A stretch of DNA of 35,768 nt. Source: Chroococcidiopsidaceae cyanobacterium YX2bin18 (GTDB lineage: Bacteria; Cyanobacteriota; Cyanobacteriia; Cyanobacteriales; Chroococcidiopsidaceae). Each line of letters opens with the position of its first letter. Position 1 is the stretch's first letter. Below are positions 9,608 to 18,592 of the stretch, piece by piece. The notes beneath the pieces were generated by a model that did no database searches, had not been told where the DNA came from, and was given only the letters and a program-made list of their open reading frames with translations. The stretch is taken from NCBI GenBank assembly GCA_030446505.1, contig JAUJND010000038.1, positions 1 through 35,768 on the forward strand, written 5' to 3'. The position numbers were made by a program, and so were the translations under genes.

Positions 9608-9627
9608 GGACAAGGGGACAAGGGGAA
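9608..9627 (+). repeat. Heptamer tandem repeat, left inverted arm
   Basis: Repeats of GGACAAGG/GGGACAAGG. The reverse complement matches 9872-9891 at nearly every base, so the two blocks form inverted arms about 245 bp apart. Confidence 0.6.
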
Positions 9628-9870
9628 GGGGCGGACTTGCGGGAAACCCCATACTTGATGCGTAGGGGCTTGTAACAATGACGCTTTGTGGCTCATGCTG
9701 TTATTTTGGCGAAGTCCTTGCAGCTCAGGACGTGAAACTCCAGGTGACGTTGGGGACAAAGTATTTGCCCCAAGAAACAGCGCACTGTGTGCCTCAGCAC
9801 AATTCTTTTCTTTCTCTCCAAAGGCGTTAGTCGCTCTTCTTGAGACCATTTGTCGGGGCTTGATCAAATC

Positions 9871-9910
9871 TTTCCCCTTGTCCCCTTGTCTCCTTGTCTC
9901 CTTGTCCCCC
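9871..9910 (+). repeat. Heptamer tandem repeat, right inverted arm
   Basis: About five units with a 7-bp period (CCCTTGT, CCCTTGT, CTCCTTGT, CTCCTTGT and so on). Typical of cyanobacterial STRR-type intergenic repeats; no function is known. Confidence 0.6.
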
Positions 9911-10078
9911 CTCCTCTTTGGTCAGGGATAAAAGTAATGTTTAAATCTCTTACACCTGTCAGGATTTTCTGGGGTATTAGACTAGGGAGAAAAGAGCTTA
10001 TATAAACACTGGTTTCAGTTTTTGGGCGCAGCGTCTTGTATATGTTTAAATTTTCAGACACTTTCTGTCTCCTGACCA

Positions 10079-11766
10079 ATGCCTGAAAAAATAAACCTTC
10101 CCTCCTGTTAACTTTGGGAGCTGCTGGCTTGCTGATGGTGGCGGAGTTGCTGCTACTGGGTACTTAGCCAGCAAAATTATTTGTCAGGGGATATGCCAGT
10201 AGGAGCAAATATCATTCCCAAGACGCTTTACTAACCGTCTCTGTCTCTACAGACTCAAACCAATGGCAACAATTGCGGCAGTTTGGCAATGAAACAGACA
10301 CAAACAGAACTAGATAAAAATTTGGCGGAGCTACCGCGATCGCTTCCTTACTGCCAATGGCTATAACTATCAGCAAGATATCCAGCCTTGGGTAGGACAG
10401 GAAGTAACAATTGCTTTTCAGCTCCTCAAAAGCATACATCAACAAAGTCGCCTCCACCAACTACTGCTACTAACAAACAATCTGTAGTAATAGTGCTTCC
10501 GATTGAAAAACCAGCAGCCACACAGACATTGGCAAAACCCAAGCCACCGAAACAGGGTAAATGGGTTGAGCGTAATTATAAGGGTGTCAGATTAAAGAAA
10601 CACAAAGGTGGATCTCAAAATTACTCAACAACTGTACTGGATCGCGATTCCTGGTAGTGACCGATAATCCCAAAGCAACCGAGAGAACAATTGACACTTA
10701 TAAAGGTGGAGCATCTATAGCCAAAACATCTGGTTACATCAGGCGTTAGATAAAATTAAAGCTCAACGCTTTGCTCAGTTTTATATTAATATTCCACTAG
10801 CTGCTAGAGTAGCCGCTGCAAATCCATCGCGTTCTTTTTCTTCCCAAGGTCTAGTTCAACTCCAGAACCATCAAGGTTTGGCATCGACAGTTACCACAGA
10901 GTCAGAAGGAATCCGATTTAAGTATTTCTTGGCTCAAGCAAAATAGTCAGCGTCTTCGCGTGGTAGAAAAGGCGATTACGATGCAAAGCCGCCTCCCAGC
11001 CGAAACTTTGATGATGATATCTGGTGACGATTTGCAGCAATTATGGCAAGAGTATGCTCGGGAGTAGCCAACCCACTTGCGCCTATTCACCAGAGAATCT
11101 TCGCGGAGGTGTCAAGTCTCTTACAGGTCTGGATTTAGAGCGGGATTTACTGGACTGGATGAAAGGATTTTCGCTATCTGTAATTCCAGCTCCAACAAGT
11201 TCCGCTGAGGATTTTGCGCTTTCGTTGCTGTTTATGGTAGAGACAAATAATCGCCCTAGTGCTGAAAAGTCACTTCAACAGGTAGATCAGGTAATAAGCG
11301 GTCAATACCAATTTCAGATTCAGAAAGCAACAGTAGGAGGTCAACCAGTAGTCAACTGGATTTCACCTTATGGAACTTTGACCGCTACTCATGGGTGGTT
11401 AGATGAAAATGTTGTTTTTTTAAGCCTAGGCGCACCGATTGCTGAACGGATTATCCCTAAACCTACAGTAACATTAGCTAGCACTGAGCAATTTCAAAAA
11501 CAGTACCCGTTGAACTTAGCCCTAATAATGGTCAATTTTTCCTGAATGTCAATTCTACAGTCAAAGCTTTGCCCCTAAATCAATTCTTTCCTGACCAACA
11601 AACTTTGTTGGAGGCAATGCGCTCAATTGGGGTAACAGCCGCGGTAAGCGATCAGCGTAGTATGCGCTATGACATATTTGTTGCACTTAAAAAAGTTGAG
11701 AACTCAGGTTCATTGCCCAGTCCAGACCCCTTGGAGGCTAAACCTAAACCAACTGCATTCCCCTAA
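10079..11766 (+). pseudogene. DUF3352 family protein, heavily frameshifted
   Basis: A gene of about 560 codons for a cyanobacterial DUF3352 protein (function unknown, N-terminal membrane anchor). From ATG 10079 the frame reads MPEKINLPS and stops. Corrected frames continue with LTLGAAGLLM, PVGANIIPQDALLTVSVSTD, SNQWQQLRQFGN and WVGQEVTIAF. Then come the piece at 10388-10657 (LPIEKPAATQTLAKPKPPKQ, GKWVERNYKGVR), VVTDNPKATERTIDTYKGGA, FAQFYINIPLAARVAAANPS, and the longest clean piece at 11024-11545 (LRGGGVKS-like loop, SLTGLDLERDLLDWMKG, FALSLLFMVETNN). The last piece, 11569-11766, ends in the natural stop. At least eight indels break it. The order of pieces is collinear, so nothing has been rearranged. 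Confidence 0.72.
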
Positions 11767-11803
11767 TTCCAGCGATCGCAGGACTAGAGTTAAGATAATG
11801 ACA

Positions 11804-11834
11804 TCGACAAAAGTTAGCGCTAACGCCGTATAAT
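11804..11834 (+). promoter_or_regulatory. Candidate ccsA promoter with internal palindrome
   Basis: TATAAT at 11829-11834 is a consensus -10, 32 bp before the ccsA ATG. A weak -35 (TCGACA, 11804-11809) is spaced at 19 bp. The spacer contains the perfect 12-bp palindrome GTTAGCGCTAAC (11813-11824), a possible operator. Confidence 0.4.
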
Positions 11835-11866
11835 TTGCTGCTTTAAAATATTACGGAGAACACAAT

Positions 11867-12923
<1,057 letters not shown>

Positions 12924-13065
12924 GCTTTCGATCAGATACTTAACGAATTTTATTCATCGTTACACAAGCCAAGTCTGCTTTAGCAAACGATTTGTTAAAC
13001 TAGGGACTTGGTTTTATTCTGTTTTTACACATTTCAGCAATACACGAGTTTATTGCTTCAATTTA
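12924..13065. other. Intergenic, no feature seen
   Basis: Nothing recognised between the ccsA relic and the first 25-bp repeat of the insertion-sequence debris. Confidence 0.3.
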
Positions 13066-13090
13066 GGTAGTACCAAAGATGTAAGGATGG
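13066..13090 (+). repeat. 25-bp direct repeat, copy 1
   Basis: Begins with the palindromic GGTAGTACC and ends TAAGGATGG. It is identical to 13824-13848 in the same orientation. It lies 20 bp before the insA relic, so it may be the left end of that IS1-type element. Confidence 0.7.
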
Positions 13091-13110
13091 GAAGTTTAAT
13101 TTATTGTGCT

Positions 13111-13401
13111 ATGTCGTATTCTCTCTCTACCTGTCCTGCTTGCAACTAACTCAGACGGTGAAGAATGGCAAAATTCATAATGGCAAACAAAACTTTAAGT
13201 GCCGTGGTTGTGGCAGACAATTTGTTCAAGACCCACAAAACAAGCTCATTGACCAAGCGACCAAAGACTTAATCGACAAACTGTTGCTAGAAGATTCCTT
13301 TAGCTGGGAGCGCCAGAGTCGCAGGGGTTTCAGAGCCTTGGCTCCAGAATTACGTCAATGCGAAATATCAGGCAGTACCCCAACAGGTGACAGTACCATG
13401 A
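13111..13401 (+). pseudogene. IS1-family transposase InsA, relic
   Basis: Remnant of the InsA (zinc-finger and HTH) part of an IS1-type transposase. From ATG 13111 the frame reads MSYSLSTCPACN and stops. After a shift it continues TQTVKNGKIHNGKQNFKCRG and CGRQFVQDPQNKLIDQATKD, giving the CxxC...CxxC zinc-finger pattern. A second shift near 13285 is needed to read LAG.ARVAGVSEPWLQNYV, NAKYQAVPQQVTVP and the stop at 13399-13401. The catalytic InsB half that should follow is absent, so the element is dead. It lies between two copies of a 25-bp direct repeat. Confidence 0.8.
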
Positions 13402-13455
13402 TTGGTGCCATTCGTCTATGGTTATGAGTTTGCAGACACGCCCTAGATACTATGG

Positions 13456-13734
13456 CTATTCACCTGTACCAATAGATGCTATCCCGTCCTTGACCACCAG
13501 TTTTTTGATGCTATCGGCGAACTCGTGCGCTTTCCCAGATGATTTCACTGGTGCAGTTCCGAGTTCTGTTCCTACAGCAACCCTCATAGCCTTATTTGCG
13601 GATATAACAGCCTGTTCGGCTTCACTAACATACATAGGAGTTGTGTTTCCGATGACACTCATGCACACAGTCTGCAACGTCACCCAACTGATTATGCAGT
13701 ACTGACTCAAAACCTTCGTATAAGTTGTTGCCAT
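13456..13734 (-). CDS. Orphan 92-aa hypothetical protein
   Basis: I do not recognise this protein. It starts at ATG 13734, preceded by a good ribosome-binding site (AGGAAGG, 8 nt upstream), and ends at a TAG at 13456-13458. The sequence begins MATTYTKVLSQYCIISWVTL and continues with a mixed hydrophobic and polar composition, including EAEQAVISANKAMRVAVGTE and a final GIASIGTGE. There are two or three Cys and no signal peptide or clear membrane helix. It lies opposite in strand to the insA relic and inside the pair of 25-bp direct repeats, so it could be cargo, a host fragment or a chance frame. The ribosome-binding site and even composition favour a real or recently real gene. Confidence 0.35.
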   Translation of the reverse strand: MATTYTKVLSQYCIISWVTLQTVCMSVIGNTTPMYVSEAEQAVISANKAMRVAVGTELGTAPVKSSGKAHEFADSIKKLVVKDGIASIGTGE

Positions 13735-13823
13735 TCAATTAACCTTCCTACTGCTAAAGAAAGTTCCAAACAACTAACAAGAATCCTCAATTCAAACTAA
13801 TTAATCAAATATAGCACTACACG

Positions 13824-13848
13824 GGTAGTACCAAAGATGTAAGGATGG
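13824..13848 (+). repeat. 25-bp direct repeat, copy 2
   Basis: Exact copy of 13066-13090; similarity stops abruptly at both ends. It may be a solo left end of another IS1-type copy whose body has been lost. Confidence 0.7.
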
Positions 13849-13912
13849 AATTGGATAACGTATAACTTACGATAAAAGTTATGCATAACCGTAAATTTAC
13901 TGTTATATTTTC

Positions 13913-14041
13913 CTTGTCTTTCCAAATTCTTTACCTTGTAAGGTAATATCTTTGAGGTTGAGGCGGTCACTTATACCTTTAATACCTACAGGCACACTTA
14001 AAGATTTCTTATCAAAGGCTTTAGATAAATTATTTGCGTTC
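13913..14041 (-). pseudogene. C-terminal fragment of an unidentified protein
   Basis: A minus-strand frame of about 43 codons reads NNLSKAFDKKSLSVPVGIKG, then ISDRLNLKDITLQGKEF and ends GKTRKI at a TAA at 13913-13915. It has protein-like composition but no start; the frame is closed upstream by a stop after TAKAETELR. I cannot assign a family with confidence. It is probably the tail of a gene removed by the insertion-sequence activity nearby. Confidence 0.35.
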
Positions 14042-14114
14042 AGGCAATCGCTTACTTAGCGTAATTCTGTTTCTGCTTTGGCAGTAATTGTTGTAATGCA
14101 TAGTTGGCGAACTC

Positions 14115-14197
14115 ACTAGACCTGTTGCATGAATCAAGTTGGAAGGCTCAACTCATCGTTGATGATTGCGGCAATCAGGTGCAATTTCAGTCCAAAT
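14115..14197 (-). pseudogene. Possible transposase fragment (IS5/IS982-like)
   Basis: On the minus strand the codons read KRFGLKLHLIAAIINDEL and then a stop. The FGxKLHLI...ND pattern resembles the segment following the second catalytic Asp in IS982/IS5-type transposases. Only about 25 codons are visible, so the assignment is tentative. Confidence 0.3.
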
Positions 14198-14207
14198 CGC
14201 TTACGTC

Positions 14208-14384
14208 ACTTTGAGAAAGCGTTCGCTTGAGGAAATTCAACTAGAGAACCAGTTACAAATGAAGCACATGGTTAAGAAAGAGGATCTAAAAATACAGCGC
14301 TTCAACCAAATTTTTGCAACAACGCTACAAGATTCTACGCTCCAGCAACAAGTTAGACAGATGCTGCAAACCAAGTTCTGCTAA
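14208..14384 (+). pseudogene. C-terminal fragment of an unidentified protein
   Basis: The plus-strand frame ending at 14384 reads LEEIQLENQLQMKHMVKKED, then LKIQRFNQIFATTLQDSTLQ and ends QMLQTKFC. It is helical and charged. There is no ATG or ribosome-binding site at its beginning, which runs into the opposing transposase-like fragment, so I treat it as a truncated 3' end. Function unknown. Confidence 0.3.
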
Positions 14385-14593
14385 GTTTACAACTGTTAGG
14401 GGCTAAGTTAAATTGATACCTAACGTAATTTTTTAAACTTATCTATAGTAACGGTTGTAGCCGGATATATCTTCTAAGTTTTAGATGAATATTTGGGTAG
14501 AAAATTGATTTGAAGGACGAACATTCATTAATATTTCTGAACTCGAAATAAATATATTTGTTCTGATATAGTCGCTGAAATCAACAACTACTA

Positions 14594-14626
14594 ATTTATG
14601 TCTGATTTATGTCTAATTTATGTCTA
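14594..14626 (+). promoter_or_regulatory. Triple 11-bp direct repeat upstream of the peroxidase gene
   Basis: Three consecutive copies of ATTTATGTCTR (14594-14604, 14605-14615, 14616-14626), identical except for the last base, followed by ATTC. An 11-bp period equals one helical turn and is typical of sites for OmpR/PhoB-type response regulators. It ends 110 bp before the start of the peroxidase gene. The sequence does not match the Pho-box or HLR1 consensus. Confidence 0.55.
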
Positions 14627-14736
14627 ATTCAGAACTAAAGATAAATTTATTGAATTAAGTTTGTTACTAATAAAAGTGAAAGAAGAGCAGTAATGCTTTA
14701 AATCTTGCGTAACTTGTATTAAGGTCTTTAAAGAAG

Positions 14737-16833
14737 ATGAGAAGGAGAAAGCGAAGCTTTAAAAGCTTTGTTAATACGATACTAGCCAAAGTTAATCAAC
14801 TGGTATCAAGATTCTCAAAAAGAATGAAAAAGAGCGTGACAATTTTTGCTCTCGTTGCAACTACGGTTTTAGCAGGACACGCTGTATCGGCTCAGATAGC
14901 GACTCCCGCTGCACCGTCTCAGCCTTTGGCTTCACTCAAGACCGTGCCGATTCCAGAGCCTTCAAATCTTGCAGAGTTTGTGCAAAATAGAACTGCCGCG
15001 ATCGCTCTAGGAAAAACACTTTTCTGGGATATGCAGGTCGGCAGTGATGGGCTTCAGTCTTGTGCTAGTTGCCACTTTCATGCCGGGGTTGACAACAGAT
15101 CTAAAAACCAACTTCACCCAGGTCCAGATACAGTTGTCGAGGCGGGAATTAACTACCAGTTAAAATCTGGAGATTACCCATTCCACAAGCTAGCAGATCC
15201 AAATAACCGTTCTTCGGCTGTTCTAGCAGACACTAACGATGTTGCTGGCTCTCAAGGTGTCGTTCGTAGCAAGTTTAATGCGATCGTTCCTGGTAGTGCG
15301 GTGGATAATGCAACTGTGCAAGCAGATCCGGTGTTTAATATAGGCGGCATTAATGTCCGACAAGCGACAGACCGCAACACACCTAGCTCAATTAATGCGG
15401 TATTCAACTACCGTAACTTTTGGGATGGACGGGCGCAAAATGAATTTAATGGGGTAAACCCGTTCGGATCGAGAGACCCCAATGCTACTGTCATTAAGGC
15501 AACAACGCCGAGTAAGCTACAAGAGGTAAAAATTAGCCTCAAGAATTCATCTGCTGCTTCACAGGCGGTGGGACCGCCACTCAGTGCCGTCGAAGAGTCT
15601 GCTACTGGTCGTATCTTTCCAGATGTCGGTCAGAAGTTTAGTAGTCGTAAAAAGGTTCCCAGAGAGACTGGTAAGAAGCTACGCGCACTCACACCTTTAG
15701 GTAAGCAGCTTGTAGCTAGCACTGATAGTGTCCTCGGAAGTTTAAGTAATGCCTCCCAACCAGGACTTAAAACGAGCTACACCTCAATGATTAAGGATGC
15801 ATTTAAGCCAGTGTGGTGGAAATCCAGTCGGCTAATTAATGTCGCTCCCGATGGTACTAAAACCTTCGTTAATAAATCTGCTAGCCAAAAGGCTGATAAA
15901 GATGGAATAGTAGATTCTGCTCAATTGACAAACACCCAGTTCACACTGATAGACTACAACTTCTCGCTGTTCATGGGGCTAGCAATTCAGATGTACGAGT
16001 CCACACTAGTCTCGGATAATTCCCCCTTCGACCATTACATGGAAGGTAATACCGCTGCTCTAACCTCTAGGCAGAAACAGGGTAAAGAGCTTTTCGAGGG
16101 AAGAGCTAAGTGCATCAATTGTCACGGTGGCGCAGAATTCACTAACGCTTCGGTTAAAAACGTACAAAACGAAAAAATCGAACGTATGCGTATGGGAAAC
16201 AACGGTGTTGCTGTTTATGACAACGGCTTCTACAACATCGGTGTTAGACCTACCCTCGATGATCTTGGAGTAGGTGGTAAAGACCCATTTGGTAACCCGC
16301 TTTCGTTCACGAAGTTCACTCAGCAGCAAGTAGCTCAAGGCAAGACTGCCCCAATACTTAGAGCCATCCCGGAAGAAAATATTCCGGAAGGTGCGTTAAA
16401 CCCAACTGAGAGAGCAGCAGTGGACGGAGCTTTCAAGACACCTGGACTCCGGAATGTCGAGCTTACTGCTCCTTACTTCCACAACGGTGGCAAGCTAACT
16501 TTAAATCAAGTAGTAGATTTCTACAATCATGGTGGAGACTTCCACGAGCAGAACATTGACAACTTGGATGCGGATATCCAAAACCTTAACTTAAGTGCTG
16601 AGGATAAAACTGACTTAGTGGAATTTCTCAAGTCTCTTACTGATGAGCGAGTCCGTAAGCAGAGTGCGCCTTTTGACCACCCGCAACTTTTAATTCCTAA
16701 TGGGCATCCAGGCGATACAAACTCCGTTATCCAAGACGGTACTACTGGAAAAGCTACGGATAGCTTACTAGAAATTCCAGCTGTTGGTCGTAACGGTGGC
16801 GCTTTCCTCCCAAACTTCCTTGCAGCAAACTAA
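14737..16833 (+). CDS. Di-haem cytochrome c peroxidase / MauG family protein, exported
   Basis: 698-aa c-type cytochrome. The N-terminus is a basic stretch (MRRRKRSFKS) followed by the export signal MKKSVTIFALVATTVLAG ending near VSA (about residue 52), so it acts in the periplasm or lumen. Haem motif 1 is C109-A-S-C112-H113 and haem motif 2 is C459-I-N-C462-H463. Between them lie NTPSSINAVFNYRNFWDGRA and NPFGSRDPNA, typical of the bacterial CCP/MauG fold. After haem 2 come FKTPGLRNVELTAPYFHNG and VVDFYNHGGDFHE, also family hallmarks. Classical CCPs have about 320-350 residues, so this is a long variant with a large inter-haem region. I chose ATG 14737, which has an AAGAAG directly upstream; ATG 14824 would give a compact signal peptide. 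The likely role is peroxide reduction or oxidative protein modification. Confidence 0.85.
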   Translation: MRRRKRSFKSFVNTILAKVNQLVSRFSKRMKKSVTIFALVATTVLAGHAVSAQIATPAAPSQPLASLKTVPIPEPSNLAEFVQNRTAAIALGKTLFWDMQVGSDGLQSCASCHFHAGVDNRSKNQLHPGPDTVVEAGINYQLKSGDYPFHKLADPNNRSSAVLADTNDVAGSQGVVRSKFNAIVPGSAVDNATVQADPVFNIGGINVRQATDRNTPSSINAVFNYRNFWDGRAQNEFNGVNPFGSRDPNATVIKATTPSKLQEVKISLKNSSAASQAVGPPLSAVEESATGRIFPDVGQKFSSRKKVPRETGKKLRALTPLGKQLVASTDSVLGSLSNASQPGLKTSYTSMIKDAFKPVWWKSSRLINVAPDGTKTFVNKSASQKADKDGIVDSAQLTNTQFTLIDYNFSLFMGLAIQMYESTLVSDNSPFDHYMEGNTAALTSRQKQGKELFEGRAKCINCHGGAEFTNASVKNVQNEKIERMRMGNNGVAVYDNGFYNIGVRPTLDDLGVGGKDPFGNPLSFTKFTQQQVAQGKTAPILRAIPEENIPEGALNPTERAAVDGAFKTPGLRNVELTAPYFHNGGKLTLNQVVDFYNHGGDFHEQNIDNLDADIQNLNLSAEDKTDLVEFLKSLTDERVRKQSAPFDHPQLLIPNGHPGDTNSVIQDGTTGKATDSLLEIPAVGRNGGAFLPNFLAAN

Positions 16834-16943
16834 GCAATGACACTATTAAGTCAATGCTAAGGTTAACTTTTTTGAGCAAAGCTAAATACTGCTTGTGTTT
16901 AGTTTCTCGGTGATGTTGCTGAGATAGACATTTTTGACAACTG

Positions 16944-16977
16944 TGAGGCTCAGTCAAATTAATTTGACTGAGCCTCA
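16944..16977. terminator. 34-bp perfect palindrome after the peroxidase gene
   Basis: Two 17-bp arms with no loop: TGAGGCTCAGTCAAATT (16944-16960) and its exact complement (16961-16977). It lies 110 bp after the peroxidase stop and 35 bp before the ccsA relic. In RNA it would form a strong hairpin usable in both directions. Only a short T-run (GTTTTTAA) follows, so it may be a terminator or an operator. Confidence 0.5.
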
Positions 16978-17011
16978 TATAAGTTTTTAATCCTACTTGA
17001 GAGAACAAAAT

Positions 17012-17249
17012 ATGAATCTAATTAGGCTAGAGAATGGGCTAGACAACATATCAATGCTGATTTACTAGACAGAAGCAGCAGTTGCGAAGTTACGCTACCT
17101 ACCAACACTAGGCACAGCAGGGAAGGATCACTCAGGGCTGGTTTGGGCGTAGTCCGGCAATTCTCGCTTCAGCTGTGTTTGTTTGGACTTGCTATTTGGG
17201 TGTGAATCTTCAAGGTCGCGGTCTCCACTCCTACGGCTGGTTCTTTTAA
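17012..17249 (+). pseudogene. ccsA: Second ccsA copy, internally deleted relic
   Basis: The first part matches the start of the 11867 gene, including its upstream GAGAACA: MNLIRLENGLDNIS, a small deletion, MLIY, then a stop and [12 protein letters not shown]. At about 17133 it jumps to the extreme C-terminus: [40 protein letters not shown] and the stop at 17247-17249. Roughly 270 codons are missing, including the tryptophan-rich haem motif. The C-terminal part differs from the first copy ([13 protein letters not shown] against [11 protein letters not shown]), so this is a diverged paralogue and not a recent copy. Confidence 0.8.
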
Positions 17250-17568
17250 ATAACTACGTAGGGATAATAGAACATAACAACGCTCATCTAGCAATCCGCT
17301 CTGAGTAATCAGTGATTGACTTACCCCCGAATCCCGATTCAGGGAGCTTTTCTTGTTTTGGTTCCCCTAAAATGGGGCGCACAGGTCGCGGTTCTTACAA
17401 CCAAATTATGATTGCTATAATTTAGACTTGATGAGCTATGGGTATTTCAAGTTTATTTATCCTTAAAGGAATTGGAATTACTCTATAGTTTTGCCTAAAG
17501 CAACGAGTGTGATGTGAAACTCCCTTCTCTCTCAATGCTCGTCAAAATCTTAAAAAAGCTGACCACTA
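17250..17568. other. Intergenic region upstream of tilS
   Basis: No gene recognised. A weak hairpin (CCCGAATC..GATTCAGGG around 17325-17343) is followed by TTTTCTTG and could end transcription from upstream. The tilS promoter should lie in the last 150 bp, but I could not place it. Confidence 0.3.
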
Positions 17569-18567
17569 ATGGTTCGCTCTAATTGGACTCCTCTCCATGC
17601 AAAACTGCATCTTACCCTCCGATCGCGCCATCTATTAGAGCAAAATCAGCGGTTACTCGTTGCCGTATCTGGCGGACAAGATTCTTTATGCCTAACTAAA
17701 TTACTGCTAGATTTACAACCAAAGTGGGGATGGCAACTGGGAATTGCTCACTGTGATCACCGTTGGCGTAGTGACTCTGAGGCGAATGCAGATCACGTAG
17801 AACAGCTAGCTAAAACCTGGGAAACACCATTTTATTGCTCTATAGCCGAGCAACAGTTGAAAAATGAAGCAGCGGCGCGGCAGTGGCGGTATCAAGCTTT
17901 AAGTGCGATCGCCCAACAAAATAATTACAGCTGCATTGTTACTGGTCATACAGCAAGCGATCGCGCCGAAACCCTGCTTTATAATCTAATTCGTGGCAGT
18001 GGTGCAGATGGCTTACAAGCTCTAACTTGGCAACGCTCACTTGATTCTGGTCTAGTGCTGGTGCGTCCACTTTTAGAATTCACGCGCACTCAAACCGGAG
18101 AATTTTGTCACGACCAGCAATTAAAAATATGGTTAGATTTTACCAATCAAGACTTAAAGTATGCCCGTAATCGTATCCGTCATGAGTTACTGCCGTATTT
18201 GCATCACTTCAACCCTCAAGTCGAACAATCTTTAGCCCAAACAGCTGAACTTTTACAAGCTGAGGTGGCATATTTAGAACAAGCTGCCCATGAATTGAAG
18301 CAACAAGCAACATCAGACGAACAAGTAGGAACTATGCATACGCCCTTACGCCTGAATTGCCGTGTATTGCAGACAGCACCAGTAGCCTTGCAACGTCGCG
18401 TTGTGCGCCAATTGTTACAACAAGCACTACCCAGTAACCCTACTTTTGAGCAAATTGAAAAACTAACTGCCCTAATTACAGCTTCTAATGGTTCGCGGAG
18501 CGATCCATTTCCCGGCGGTGCAGTAGCCGAAGTTAAAGACGGCTGGCTCTGCCTTAAATACTGCTGA
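17569..18567 (+). CDS. tilS: tRNA(Ile)-lysidine synthetase TilS
   Basis: 332-aa cytoplasmic enzyme that attaches lysine to C34 of the CAU-anticodon isoleucine tRNA, using ATP, so that it reads AUA codons. The N-type PP-loop SGGQDS is at residues 34-39. IAHCDHRWRSDSEANADHVE, VTGHTASDRAETLLYNLIRG and the substrate-site segment WLDFTNQDLKYARNRIRHEL are all intact. The length is normal for the short cyanobacterial form. Reading is clean from ATG 17569 to the stop. It converges with the hmpF duplicate, with only 25 bp between the two stops; the gap contains the palindrome AAGTTTAAACTT. This normally indispensable gene is intact, in contrast to ccsA and lspA here. Confidence 0.95.
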   Translation: MVRSNWTPLHAKLHLTLRSRHLLEQNQRLLVAVSGGQDSLCLTKLLLDLQPKWGWQLGIAHCDHRWRSDSEANADHVEQLAKTWETPFYCSIAEQQLKNEAAARQWRYQALSAIAQQNNYSCIVTGHTASDRAETLLYNLIRGSGADGLQALTWQRSLDSGLVLVRPLLEFTRTQTGEFCHDQQLKIWLDFTNQDLKYARNRIRHELLPYLHHFNPQVEQSLAQTAELLQAEVAYLEQAAHELKQQATSDEQVGTMHTPLRLNCRVLQTAPVALQRRVVRQLLQQALPSNPTFEQIEKLTALITASNGSRSDPFPGGAVAEVKDGWLCLKYC

Positions 18568-18592
18568 GTTAAAGTTTAAACTTCAAACCTAC

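Larger units (their letters stand above)
9555..10078. other. Intergenic region with inverted heptamer-type repeats
   Basis: No gene is supported. Short frames on both strands here are low-complexity. GGACAAGGGGACAAGGGGAA at 9608-9627 is matched in inverse orientation by a run of CCTTGTC/CCCTTGT heptamers at 9871-9910. Such 7-bp short tandem repeats are common in cyanobacterial intergenic DNA. The 240 bp between the arms is unrecognised. Confidence 0.5.

Noticed and set aside
9686..9931. 81-aa plus-strand frame in the intergenic repeat region
   Set aside because: Its end is translated heptamer repeat (FPLSPCLLVSLSPLL), and no ribosome-binding site or homology is seen.
13418..13705. 95-aa plus-strand frame opposite the 92-aa ORF
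   Set aside because: No ribosome-binding site; the minus-strand frame has one and has more even composition.
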